In this document: piece by piece, positions 1-6,803 of the stretch
Position numbering within the stretch: the first letter of the stretch is position 1
Layout of the letters: each line of letters begins with the position of its first letter
Assembly (NCBI GenBank): GCA_030609865.1
Contig: JAUWSZ010000060.1
Location: 1 to 8,794, forward strand
Direction: 5' to 3'
Length of the DNA stretch: 8,794 bases
DNA from: a bacterium
GTDB lineage: Bacteria; Desulfobacterota; DSWW01
Notes under the pieces: model-generated
Seen by the model: the letters and a program-made list of their open reading frames with translations, nothing else
Told to the model about the DNA's origin: nothing
Databases searched by the model: none
Program-made: the position numbers and the translations under genes

Positions 1-202
1 GAAATTCCGGTTCAAGAACAAATTGCTTTCCATGGACAGTTCCACCATCTCCCTTTGCTTATCCCTGTTTCCGTGGGCAAAGTCTCGCCGAACCAAGGGG
101 CCATCAAACACGGTCTTCGTAGAATCCGTTCCAACCGGATTCGCCAGTACTCCCCGATTGGCTCTCTATTCCTCAAGAGCCCCTGTTCCTTGATTCCGTC
201 AT
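1..202 (-). pseudogene. Doubtful leftward reading frame at left edge, interrupted after 9 codons
   Basis: A minus-strand ATG at 202-200 is preceded by a strong ribosome-binding site, GGGGGAGG (215-208), 5 nt away. The reading frame stops at TGA (175-173) after only nine codons (MTESRNRGS). Just downstream another minus frame is open to the window edge and encodes a charged, protein-like stretch with pieces such as TVFDGPLVRRDF and KQREMVELSMES. A third minus frame and one plus frame are also largely open here, so coding is not proven. It could be a decayed gene, a gene with a frameshift near its start, or chance. I recognise no family. There is no SECIS-like hairpin after this TGA, so selenocysteine is not suggested here. 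Confidence 0.2.
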
Positions 203-375
203 GATATCCTCCCCCTTGTTTTTGGGAGCCCTAACATACTATCTCGTGAGCTGACAAGAAACACTGTTATCCACGTTGATCAGAGGCCGGTTCGGCCACT
301 CGGTAGACCGCCGTTTTCCAGGTCACAGCGCAAACAGGACAAGCCTTTTGGGCAAGCAGGGACTCCAGATATTCC

Positions 376-427
376 TTGACACAGATAGCCGTATTTGTTA
401 CGTATCAATCGTATATAATACGATAAT
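376..427 (+). promoter_or_regulatory. Promoter-like boxes upstream of the first molybdopterin oxidoreductase gene
   Basis: A perfect TTGACA lies at 376-381. A perfect TATAAT lies at 414-419 and GATAAT at 422-427. The distance from TTGACA to TATAAT is 32 nt, too long for one ordinary sigma-70 promoter. At the normal 17 nt from TTGACA one finds only TACGTA (399-404). The A+T-rich stretch about 80 nt before the start codon is a plausible promoter location, but the exact start site cannot be fixed by eye. Confidence 0.35.
408..424. promoter_or_regulatory. Perfect 7-3-7 dyad overlapping the -10-like box (candidate operator)
   Basis: ATCGTAT at 408-414 and its exact reverse complement ATACGAT at 418-424 flank a 3-nt centre. 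The TATAAT box (414-419) lies inside the dyad, so a dimeric regulator bound here would block or contact RNA polymerase. I cannot name the regulator. Confidence 0.4.
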
Positions 428-432
428 CGAAT

Positions 433-449
433 GTTTCGATATCGGAAAC
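433..449. promoter_or_regulatory. Second dyad, GTTTC...GAAAC around CGATATCG (candidate operator)
   Basis: The sequence GTTTC-GATATCG-GAAAC is a near-perfect palindrome: one extra C on the left arm would make it perfect over 18 nt. It lies just downstream of the first dyad, with centres about 25 nt apart. It could be a second operator or the base of a 5' leader structure. Confidence 0.35.
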
Positions 450-500
450 TCTGCGTGGTCTCTACGCGGACCAGGTCATATAACGTGAGGAGGAAGTCTC

Positions 501-2789
501 ATGCAGGAGAAGATTACAGCTTGCTTTCTGTGTGGCTGCAACTGCGGCCTGATCATGACCCTGGATGAGAACAAACGAATCGTTAAGGTCCGCGGCGACA
601 AGGACAATCTCCACTCCAAGGGTCACATCTGCAACAAGGGTCTCAACCAGGGGGGCCACTACGACAGCCCTGACCGCCTCACGGCCCCTCTCAAGCGCAA
701 GGGAGACCGCCTCGTGGAGGTCTCCTGGGCCGAAGCCATAGACGGTGTTGCCCGGGAGCTTCTTCGTGTGCGCAACAGGTATGGGCCACGTTCCATTGGC
801 CTGGCCCTGGGAGGTTCCGGTCACCCTACCGCACAGGTCATGTTCGCGTTCATGTTGGCGAAATCCATGGGAACCAGGAATCTGTACAGCCCGGTGGGGC
901 TGGAACTCTCGAGCAAGTACCTGGCCAACCAGAAGCTGTTCGGGTGTTCGCAGATGGAAGGATACCCGGACTTCGGTCACTCCAAGTACATCCTGCTCAT
1001 GGGGACCAACCCGTTCATCTCCTACCCTCTACACCGTGCGCACCTCATGGAAGCCGCCAAGGATCCGGCGAGGACCCTTGTGGTCATAGACCCGCGCCTT
1101 ACCGAGACGGGCCGCGCAGCCGACAAACACATTCCGATTCGTCCGTCCACCGATATCTACTTCATCCTATCACTCCTTCAAGTGATCACCTCCGAGAACC
1201 TTTACAGCCAATCGGTTGTCAGCAGACACACGAGAGGCCTCGAACAGGTGAAGAGAACCGTGGCCCGTTTTACGCCCAAGGCAGTGGAGAAGGTAACCGG
1301 CATCCCGAAGAAAACTATCCAGGAGTTGGCTCGAGGCCTTGCTACCGACACACCGTCCATCCTCATGTATGACATGGGCGTCATCGCGAACAGGCACTCG
1401 ACCCTGGTTTCGTGGGCCGTAAATGCAATCATGTTCATCCTGGGCAACGCAGGGGCGAAAGGGGGTACCCTTCTCAACCCGACCCTGCTCAACTTCAACC
1501 AGAGCGAGAAGAGGGCCTTTGCTGGGGACACTTACGTTTCCAGGGTTCGGGACTATCCTGAGATATGCGGGTTCATGCCGGTGACGGTTCTGCAGGACGA
1601 GATCCTGACCCCGGGACCGGGACAGATCCGCGCCATGATCGTCACCGGGTGCAATCCGCTGAGGGCCTACACGAACTCGAACAAGATGGAGAAGGCCTTC
1701 CGGGACCTCGAGTTTCTCGTTTCGATCGATCCCTTCCTGACCGAGGTGGGCCGTCTGGCCCGCTACGTGCTCCCAGTCTGCTCTTTCCACGAGCAGGACA
1801 ACATCTCCTTTGGGTTTCACGGGCTGTATGCCGATCGCTTCGTTCAGCTCACAAAGAAGATTCGCCAACCCCTGGGCCAGAGTCGGCCGGAGTGGATGAT
1901 CTACAACGACATCGGAAAACGAATGGGCCTGAACTTCATGGACGCTGCTCCGATCCACTACGGTTTTGAGATCGCCGAGAAGATCCGCAAGGTCGTGGGA
2001 AAACCCGGGGAAATCGATCGCCAGGAGGTGTTCTTCAGGATCGTCGCGCGGGCGGGAAGGACCTCCTTTGCCGAGTTGGAAGCCAATCCCCACGGCCTCA
2101 TCCTGACCAAGGGCAAACCCGTGGACTTCCTCAGTGAGATCCGGACGCCCGACAAGAAGGCCCACCTCGATGTTCCGGAGTTCCTGGCCGCCATTGATCG
2201 GCTCGGTCTCAAGCCACCCAAGAAGGACCCCCAATACCCGCTTCTCCTGTCAACCACTACCCGCACGATGGCCAACGTGAACGCCATCTACCGGAACGAA
2301 CCGTGGATCGCCAAGCACATGGCCGAGAACAGCATTCTCCTCCATCCGGACGATGCGCGTCCCCTACGTGTCAAGGACGGTGAACGGGTTTGGATGGCTT
2401 CGAGGACCGGTGCGGGTGAGGTTCCTGTCTCCTTCACCAAAGATGTTCTTCACGGCACGGTGTATCTGTCCCACGGGTGGGGGCTCGATTCCAGGGACCC
2501 CAAAGACACGTCGGGAAGACTGCGGGGTACGGCCACATCCATATTCCTGCCGGATGAGGAAGGAGACGAGTTCACGGGCTTACCTTATTACAGCGGGATC
2601 CCCTGTAAGGTGGAGAAGATTAAGGCCAAGGCGCCGCGGGCGAAGAAGGCGGCCAAGAAGAAGGTGGTCAAGAAAACCGCTAAGAAGAAGACGGTCAAGA
2701 AGAAGGCTGCAGCAAAACCCACGAAGACGGTGCTCAAGAAGAAGGCTTCCAAGAAAACGGGTAAGAGGAAAGCGGCGAGAAAGGGCTAG
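501..2789 (+). CDS. Molybdopterin oxidoreductase with lysine-rich H1-like C-terminal tail
   Basis: This is a member of the DMSO reductase/formate dehydrogenase superfamily, which bind bis-molybdopterin guanine dinucleotide with Mo or W and do two-electron redox or hydration chemistry. Residues C8, C11, C15 and C44 follow the CxxCxxxC-x28-C pattern for an N-terminal [4Fe-4S] cluster, and C44 is followed by NKG. A central molybdopterin domain includes EILTPG at about residue 367. A C-terminal dinucleotide-binding domain includes the HGWG motif. The residue aligning with the Mo-ligand cysteine of the paralogue downstream is L136, flanked by E135 and S137, so no cysteine ligand is evident. Residues from about 706 to 762 form a Lys/Ala tail that the catalytic domain does not need. 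There is no Tat signal, which suggests a cytoplasmic enzyme. The start is fixed by GAGGAGG at 487-493, 7 nt upstream. It is the first gene of a probable three-gene operon. Family assignment is firm; the substrate is unknown. Confidence 0.93.
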   Translation: MQEKITACFLCGCNCGLIMTLDENKRIVKVRGDKDNLHSKGHICNKGLNQGGHYDSPDRLTAPLKRKGDRLVEVSWAEAIDGVARELLRVRNRYGPRSIGLALGGSGHPTAQVMFAFMLAKSMGTRNLYSPVGLELSSKYLANQKLFGCSQMEGYPDFGHSKYILLMGTNPFISYPLHRAHLMEAAKDPARTLVVIDPRLTETGRAADKHIPIRPSTDIYFILSLLQVITSENLYSQSVVSRHTRGLEQVKRTVARFTPKAVEKVTGIPKKTIQELARGLATDTPSILMYDMGVIANRHSTLVSWAVNAIMFILGNAGAKGGTLLNPTLLNFNQSEKRAFAGDTYVSRVRDYPEICGFMPVTVLQDEILTPGPGQIRAMIVTGCNPLRAYTNSNKMEKAFRDLEFLVSIDPFLTEVGRLARYVLPVCSFHEQDNISFGFHGLYADRFVQLTKKIRQPLGQSRPEWMIYNDIGKRMGLNFMDAAPIHYGFEIAEKIRKVVGKPGEIDRQEVFFRIVARAGRTSFAELEANPHGLILTKGKPVDFLSEIRTPDKKAHLDVPEFLAAIDRLGLKPPKKDPQYPLLLSTTTRTMANVNAIYRNEPWIAKHMAENSILLHPDDARPLRVKDGERVWMASRTGAGEVPVSFTKDVLHGTVYLSHGWGLDSRDPKDTSGRLRGTATSIFLPDEEGDEFTGLPYYSGIPCKVEKIKAKAPRAKKAAKKKVVKKTAKKKTVKKKAAAKPTKTVLKKKASKKTGKRKAARKG
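2616..2786 (+). other. Lysine/alanine-rich histone H1-like tail (protein region)
   Basis: The last 57 or so codons of the upstream enzyme encode short degenerate repeats of the KKA/KKT/KKK kind, such as AKKAAKKKVVKK and TVKKKAAAK. The DNA is correspondingly rich in AAGAAG. Such tails resemble bacterial histone H1-like proteins and AlgP-type C-termini, which bind nucleic acid or other polyanions. The downstream paralogue lacks the tail. Its role here is unknown. Possibilities are DNA, RNA, polyphosphate or acidic-membrane binding, or docking to an acidic partner. Confidence 0.85.
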
Positions 2790-2828
2790 ACGGGTCCATA
2801 GGGGCCAACCCTGTGGATTGGGAGCCAT

Positions 2829-2854
2829 TGGATTCCCGCCTGCGAGGAATGACG
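2829..2854. repeat. Degenerate palindromic intergenic repeat (REP-like)
   Basis: The core ATTCC-CGC-CT-GCG-A-GGAAT (2832-2850), flanked by TGG and GACG, resembles a common dispersed palindrome of the ATTCCCGC...GCGGGAATGAC type seen between genes in many proteobacteria. One arm has an A where the symmetric G would be, so this copy looks decayed. It sits in the 125-nt gap between the two oxidoreductase genes. The match is from memory. A genome-wide copy count would settle it. Confidence 0.45.
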
Positions 2855-2914
2855 CGGATGATTCCAAATATTGATAGTGTAATCTGACCAATAAGCGGAA
2901 GGAGCCTTGACTCA

Positions 2915-5065
2915 ATGATCGAGACCAAGAAGTCGTTTTGCCGCTTCTGCCACGCCTTCTGCGGGATCGAGGTGGACGTAGAGGACAACCGGGTGTTGGC
3001 GGTGCGCGGAGACCCGGACAACGCGGTCTCCCAGGGATACACTTGCCTGAAGGGCCGGGCCGAGGTGGACCGGATCTACCATCCGGACCGTCTCCTGTCC
3101 TCCAAGAAGCGGGTCAACGGCCGGAGGGTGGACATCCCCGCAGAGCAGGCACTGGACGAAATTGCCGGGAAACTCGAAGCGATCGTGGCCGAACACGGCC
3201 CCCGTTCCGTGGCCACGTTCCTGGGCTGCGGCGCCCACCGGACTTCTGCAAGCGGTCCGTGGTTCGTCCGCAAGTGGTTCGAGGCCCTCGGTTCGCCCAG
3301 CCTCTACACGACCTTCACAATTGACTGCCCCAGTATGCTCGTCGCTGCGGACCGACTGTTCGGAGCCCCGGTCCCGGTCAATCTGTTCGACATCGCGAAC
3401 GCCGACGTGGCCATGTTCGTGGGCACCAATCCCGTTGTGTCTCACGTGATGAGCATGCCCCAGTCAAACCCCTTCAAACGGTTGAAAGACGCCCAGAAGC
3501 GCGGCATGAAGCTCATCGTCATCGACCCCCGGTGTTGCGACGTTGCCCGGCGTGCCGACATCCACCTGCAGGTCAAGCCGGGAGAGGACGCTACACTGCT
3601 CGCAGGAATGATCAAGATCATCATCGAACAGAACCTCTACGACCGCGAGTATGTCGAGAGCTTTGTAAGCGGCATGAGCGAATTGCACGAGGCAGTGGAG
3701 GACTTCGAACTCGCGTACGTTTCCAGCCGGACCCAGGTGCCGGCCGACCGGATCGAGCAGGCCGCTCGAACGCTGGCTACGGCCGAGCGAGGCGGCGCAC
3801 AGACCGGGAGCGGGGTGCACATGGGGCGTCACCAGAACCTGACCACCCAGCTCGTCATGACTTTGAACGCCTTGTGTGGGCGTTACGACCGCCGCGGAGG
3901 CCTGGCACGCAACGAGGGGCCACTGGGGCAGCGGATTCCGGAAAACATGGGGCCTATAAACAAGCCATTGTACTCCGGCCTGGTCTCCCGCGTCCGGGGA
4001 ATCAAGGGGACCACGGGTGGTTTGGGATACTACCTGGAGATGCCCAGCAATACCCTTACGGACGAGATCCTGACACCCGGTGAGGGCAAGATCCGGGCCC
4101 TCATCGTGGTGGGGGGCAACCCGGCCCTGGTCTTCCCGGATGAGAAGTCCACGGTCCGGGCGCTACAGGATTTGGACCTCCTGGTGGTCAACGATCTCTT
4201 CCTGTCGGCCACGGCGCAGTTCGCTGACTACGTCCTGGCGGTCAAACACCCCTTCGAACGGGCAGACGTCCCCAGACTGATGGACTGGGGATATCCCTTC
4301 CCCTTCGGGCAGTACACACCCCCCCTCGTCGAGGGCCCCCCCGGCACACAGGAAGACTGGGAGGTATTCTGGGGCCTCGCAAAACGGATGGGCCTTCGGC
4401 TGAAGGTCGCGGGCATCGAGAAAGATCGGAAACCCACGGCCGACGAGATGCTGGACGGTCTCTTCTCGCATGCGCGCATTCCGCTCAGCGAAATTCGCAA
4501 GTACCCGGGCGGCCACGTCTGGGGGGAAGAGGAAGCAAAGGCGGGAGGGGTCATCCCCAACATGATCGGACACGAGGACCGACGGATGGCCGTCGGCCAC
4601 CCCGAGGTCATCGCCGAGCTGCGAGAGGTGCGAGCAGAGCCCGTAGTCGAAGGTGGAGGCTACGAGCCCGGCGAGAACTGCACCTTCCGGCTGATCACCT
4701 ACCGCATGCGGGAGGTGTACTGCAGCCAGGGGCAGAACCTGCCGTCCCTGCACTCCAAGCGCCCCTTCAACCCCGTACTGATGAACCCGGAGGCCATGCA
4801 GTCGCTGGGCGTCAAGGATGGAGACCTGGTCGTAGTGGACAGCGGCTTTGGGAGCGTGGAGGCCATCGTGGAAGGGACCGACGACTTGACGGTCGACGTC
4901 ATCGCCCTCGCCTTCGGCTGGGGCGATCCATCGGACGATCGAGACGTCCGTGAGAAGGGATCGAACGTCCAGCGCCTGATCCCGGACGATTACCGATACG
5001 ACCCGGTCACCGGCCTGGCCCTCCAGACCGCTATACCCGTAAACGTGTATACCCGTACGAATTGA
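2915..5065 (+). CDS. Molybdopterin oxidoreductase (paralogue of the upstream gene)
   Basis: This is a second DMSO reductase-superfamily enzyme of 716 residues, about normal for a catalytic subunit. C9, C12, C16 and C44 give CxxCxxxC-x27-C for the [4Fe-4S] cluster, with C44 followed by LKG as in many formate dehydrogenase-like proteins. C138 in TIDCPSM sits where the Mo/W-ligating Cys or Sec falls in this family. EILTPGEGKIR (from about 384) marks the central domain. The C-terminal domain carries VKDGDLVVV and FGWGDP. No signal peptide is visible, so a cytoplasmic location is likely. It is clearly related to the upstream gene (matching VRGD.DN, HGPRS/YGPRS, GTNP and DEILTPG blocks) but lacks the lysine tail. 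AAGGAG at 2899-2904 supports the start. The serine hydrolase gene follows after 18 nt. No electron-transfer or membrane subunit is adjacent, so the redox partner is unknown. The substrate cannot be read from sequence. Confidence 0.93.
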   Translation: MIETKKSFCRFCHAFCGIEVDVEDNRVLAVRGDPDNAVSQGYTCLKGRAEVDRIYHPDRLLSSKKRVNGRRVDIPAEQALDEIAGKLEAIVAEHGPRSVATFLGCGAHRTSASGPWFVRKWFEALGSPSLYTTFTIDCPSMLVAADRLFGAPVPVNLFDIANADVAMFVGTNPVVSHVMSMPQSNPFKRLKDAQKRGMKLIVIDPRCCDVARRADIHLQVKPGEDATLLAGMIKIIIEQNLYDREYVESFVSGMSELHEAVEDFELAYVSSRTQVPADRIEQAARTLATAERGGAQTGSGVHMGRHQNLTTQLVMTLNALCGRYDRRGGLARNEGPLGQRIPENMGPINKPLYSGLVSRVRGIKGTTGGLGYYLEMPSNTLTDEILTPGEGKIRALIVVGGNPALVFPDEKSTVRALQDLDLLVVNDLFLSATAQFADYVLAVKHPFERADVPRLMDWGYPFPFGQYTPPLVEGPPGTQEDWEVFWGLAKRMGLRLKVAGIEKDRKPTADEMLDGLFSHARIPLSEIRKYPGGHVWGEEEAKAGGVIPNMIGHEDRRMAVGHPEVIAELREVRAEPVVEGGGYEPGENCTFRLITYRMREVYCSQGQNLPSLHSKRPFNPVLMNPEAMQSLGVKDGDLVVVDSGFGSVEAIVEGTDDLTVDVIALAFGWGDPSDDRDVREKGSNVQRLIPDDYRYDPVTGLALQTAIPVNVYTRTN

Positions 5066-5083
5066 GAAGGGGGAGTCAGGACC

Positions 5084-6268
5084 ATGGCAAAGAGGAAGAA
5101 CAACGATTCCGATCTTTCGAGGAATTTGGGCCTCGACCCCAGGGCCCTCAGCCGCCTGGCTGAGACGATTGAGAAGGACATTACCCAGGAACTCTATGAT
5201 GGGGCCGTCTTCATTGTGGCGCGTCACGGCGAAATCGCGATGCACGAGACAATCGGGCATACGGACCTGGCAAACAAGCGCACTGCCGCGAAAGATGACG
5301 TATTCCACCTCATGTCCGTAACGAAGCAGTTAACGTCCGCTGTCATTCTCGCAGCCATCGATAGAGGGGATTTTACGCTCACCACAAAGGTCAGTGAAGT
5401 CATCCCGGAATTCGGCGTAAAGGGCAAACAAAACGTAACCGTCGGACATCTCTTGACCCAGACGAGCGGGCTCAATACGGAATTACCATTCATGGTCCCC
5501 ATGGATCAGATCGCGAACATCCAGGTGCGGGTCAGCGCCGTCTGCAACGATCGACTCCATCACATCCCAGGCAAGATGGTTTCCTATAACGCCACCACGG
5601 CACACGCCCTCCTGGCCGAGATGGTGTGCCGCCTCGATCCGGCCATGCGTCCTTTCCGTCAGATACTCGACGAGGATCTGTTCAAGCCCCTCGGGATGAA
5701 GGATACCTCCCTCGTGCTCCGACCGGATCTTGCGGAGCGCAGAGTCCCTATTGTGGCTCGCTATGCCACCCCCGGACTCTTCGATCCTGTGATGCTCGAA
5801 ACAACGAACTATCTCTTCACAGAAGAAACGGAGTTTCCTGCCGGCGGAGCAATCGGTACGGCTTTGGATCTATTTCGTTTCACGGAGATGCTCAGACGAG
5901 GAGGGGAACTTGACGGCGTACGGATCCTGTCCCCCGGAATCATCAAGAATGCCACCACGAATCACACCGGATCCCTTCCCAACGACATCTTTGACTATGC
6001 ACGGGAAATGCGTGCTTGGCCGGAATGGCCTGCCTATTTGGGGCTTTCTTTCTTCTTGCGCGGTGAGGGGATATTCCCGACGCCTCTCGGCATCTCCACA
6101 TCCCCAGGAACCTTTTCCGGACAAGGTACAGGATCCACGATATTCTGGGTAGACCCTGAGCGAGACCTCACTTTTGTATGTCTGACGGCTGGTGTCATCG
6201 AGGACGGAGATAATATCTTACGTTTTCAGAAGCTGTCGGATATGGTCGTCGCTGCCGTGGTCCACTAG
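5084..6268 (+). CDS. Serine hydrolase, class C beta-lactamase/esterase family
   Basis: A 394-residue protein of the beta-lactamase/transpeptidase-like fold. The nucleophile motif is S78-V-T-K81 inside HLMSVTKQLTS. The second motif is Y168-N-A in VSYNATTAHALL. The usual class C beta-lactamase motif is Y-S-N, so the third position (A170) is changed. That is closer to family VIII esterases and LovD-like acyltransferases than to antibiotic-hydrolysing enzymes. A GTGS segment near the C-terminus may supply the third motif. There is no signal peptide or lipobox, so it is probably cytoplasmic, again unlike a true beta-lactamase. An AGGGGGAG ribosome-binding site lies about 8 nt before the ATG. The 18-nt gap to the oxidoreductase gene suggests co-transcription. 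An ester, thioester or amide linked to the oxidoreductase substrate is a plausible target, but that is inference. Confidence 0.88.
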   Translation: MAKRKNNDSDLSRNLGLDPRALSRLAETIEKDITQELYDGAVFIVARHGEIAMHETIGHTDLANKRTAAKDDVFHLMSVTKQLTSAVILAAIDRGDFTLTTKVSEVIPEFGVKGKQNVTVGHLLTQTSGLNTELPFMVPMDQIANIQVRVSAVCNDRLHHIPGKMVSYNATTAHALLAEMVCRLDPAMRPFRQILDEDLFKPLGMKDTSLVLRPDLAERRVPIVARYATPGLFDPVMLETTNYLFTEETEFPAGGAIGTALDLFRFTEMLRRGGELDGVRILSPGIIKNATTNHTGSLPNDIFDYAREMRAWPEWPAYLGLSFFLRGEGIFPTPLGISTSPGTFSGQGTGSTIFWVDPERDLTFVCLTAGVIEDGDNILRFQKLSDMVVAAVVH

Positions 6269-6340
6269 AAACGAGATTGACGATGTGGTAGCCAGCCAGC
6301 AAAACCTGTCGCCGCGATTGTTTTTATTCGGCCGCTCACT
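6269..6340. other. Convergent intergenic gap without a clear terminator
   Basis: This 72-nt gap lies between the 3' end of the rightward serine hydrolase gene and the 3' end of the leftward methyltransferase-like gene. The best hairpin candidate is GCCG...CGGC (6311-6333) around a short T run. Its four-base stem and long loop are too weak to call a terminator. Confidence 0.4.
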
Positions 6341-6769
6341 CTATATCCAGCGTCTTACCTTGTTCTTGTATTGCAGGTACTCATCTCCGAATTTACCTTC
6401 CAGATATTCCTCCTCACGAACGACGACAGCACGCTCAAGAGCAATGAGAAGCACCGGGAGCAAGAATACCAACCACAATGAATTTGCATAAATTGAAATC
6501 CCACTGTAGATCAGCATGAGCGATAGGTACAAGGGATTTCTGGTGTATCTGAAGAAACCCTCGGTGACAATCGTTGTTGTCGGCCTATCAGCCCGTGGAT
6601 CTGTCTTCTTGCGTAACATCAGGCGCGTTGTTGTCACCATGATAATACCTGAAATTACGAACAGAAGATTCGCCAGCACCTTTGATAGAGTACTTGGATG
6701 AGCCATGATGGCAAGCGGGTAGAATCTGTGAATGAGGAACCCCACAGCCAGGACGACCCCAAATATCAC
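6341..6769 (-). CDS. Isoprenylcysteine carboxyl methyltransferase-like membrane protein, start disturbed
   Basis: A small integral membrane protein of the ICMT/phospholipid methyltransferase group (SAM-dependent methyl transfer). There are about three to four hydrophobic segments: residues 1-22, 31-50, 79-95 and 96-113. The C-terminal signature is present: TEGFFRYTRNPLYLS (70-83) and then EEEYLEGKFGDEYLQYKNKVRRWI-like sequence, matching the usual G.YR..RNP.Y and E...FG..Y..Y...V.R pattern. The GTG at 6769 has no ribosome-binding site, and family-like sequence (DDEDHAHIVAHPP) continues upstream in frame without any ATG. An ATG at 6807-6805 overlaps the stop of the preceding gene (ATGA) and has AGGGA upstream, but it lies in a different frame. 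One base missing between 6807 and about 6800 would explain this. Bacterial members often have unknown substrates. Confidence 0.75.
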   Translation of the reverse strand: MIFGVVLAVGFLIHRFYPLAIMAHPSTLSKVLANLLFVISGIIMVTTTRLMLRKKTDPRADRPTTTIVTEGFFRYTRNPLYLSLMLIYSGISIYANSLWLVFLLPVLLIALERAVVVREEEYLEGKFGDEYLQYKNKVRRWI

Positions 6770-6803
6770 TGGGGGGTGCGCAACAATGTGAGCGTGGTCT
6801 TCG

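Larger units (their letters stand above)
203..500. other. Upstream intergenic region of the molybdopterin oxidoreductase operon
   Basis: About 300 bases hold no gene I can support. The open frame at 276-488 on the plus strand has no good ribosome-binding site and a composition typical of chance. The right half is A+T-rich and carries promoter-like boxes and two dyads, listed separately. The region would act as a divergent spacer if the leftward frame at 202 is real. Confidence 0.5.

Noticed and set aside
376..419. TTGACA plus TATAAT as a single sigma-70 promoter
   Set aside because: The boxes are 32 nt apart, far from the usual 16-18 nt, so at most one belongs to a given promoter.
276..488. 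70-residue plus-strand open frame before the first oxidoreductase gene
   Set aside because: There is no usable ribosome-binding site. It spans the promoter-like boxes and dyads, and nothing in it looks like a protein family.
1170..2234. Long minus-strand open frame opposite the first oxidoreductase gene (354 codons)
   Set aside because: It is antisense to a gene with clear family motifs, has no family-like sequence, and reflects high G+C codon bias.
2616..2786. AAG-rich repeats as a tandem-repeat or CRISPR-like array
   Set aside because: The units are irregular, lack spacers, and are explained by lysine codons in a continuous reading frame.
4163..5308. Long minus-strand open frame opposite the second oxidoreductase and hydrolase starts (381 codons)
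   Set aside because: It spans two well-supported plus-strand genes and their junction and shows no recognisable domain.
6311..6333. GCCG...CGGC with T run as a terminator between convergent genes
   Set aside because: A four-base stem with a long loop that itself contains the T run does not form an intrinsic terminator.
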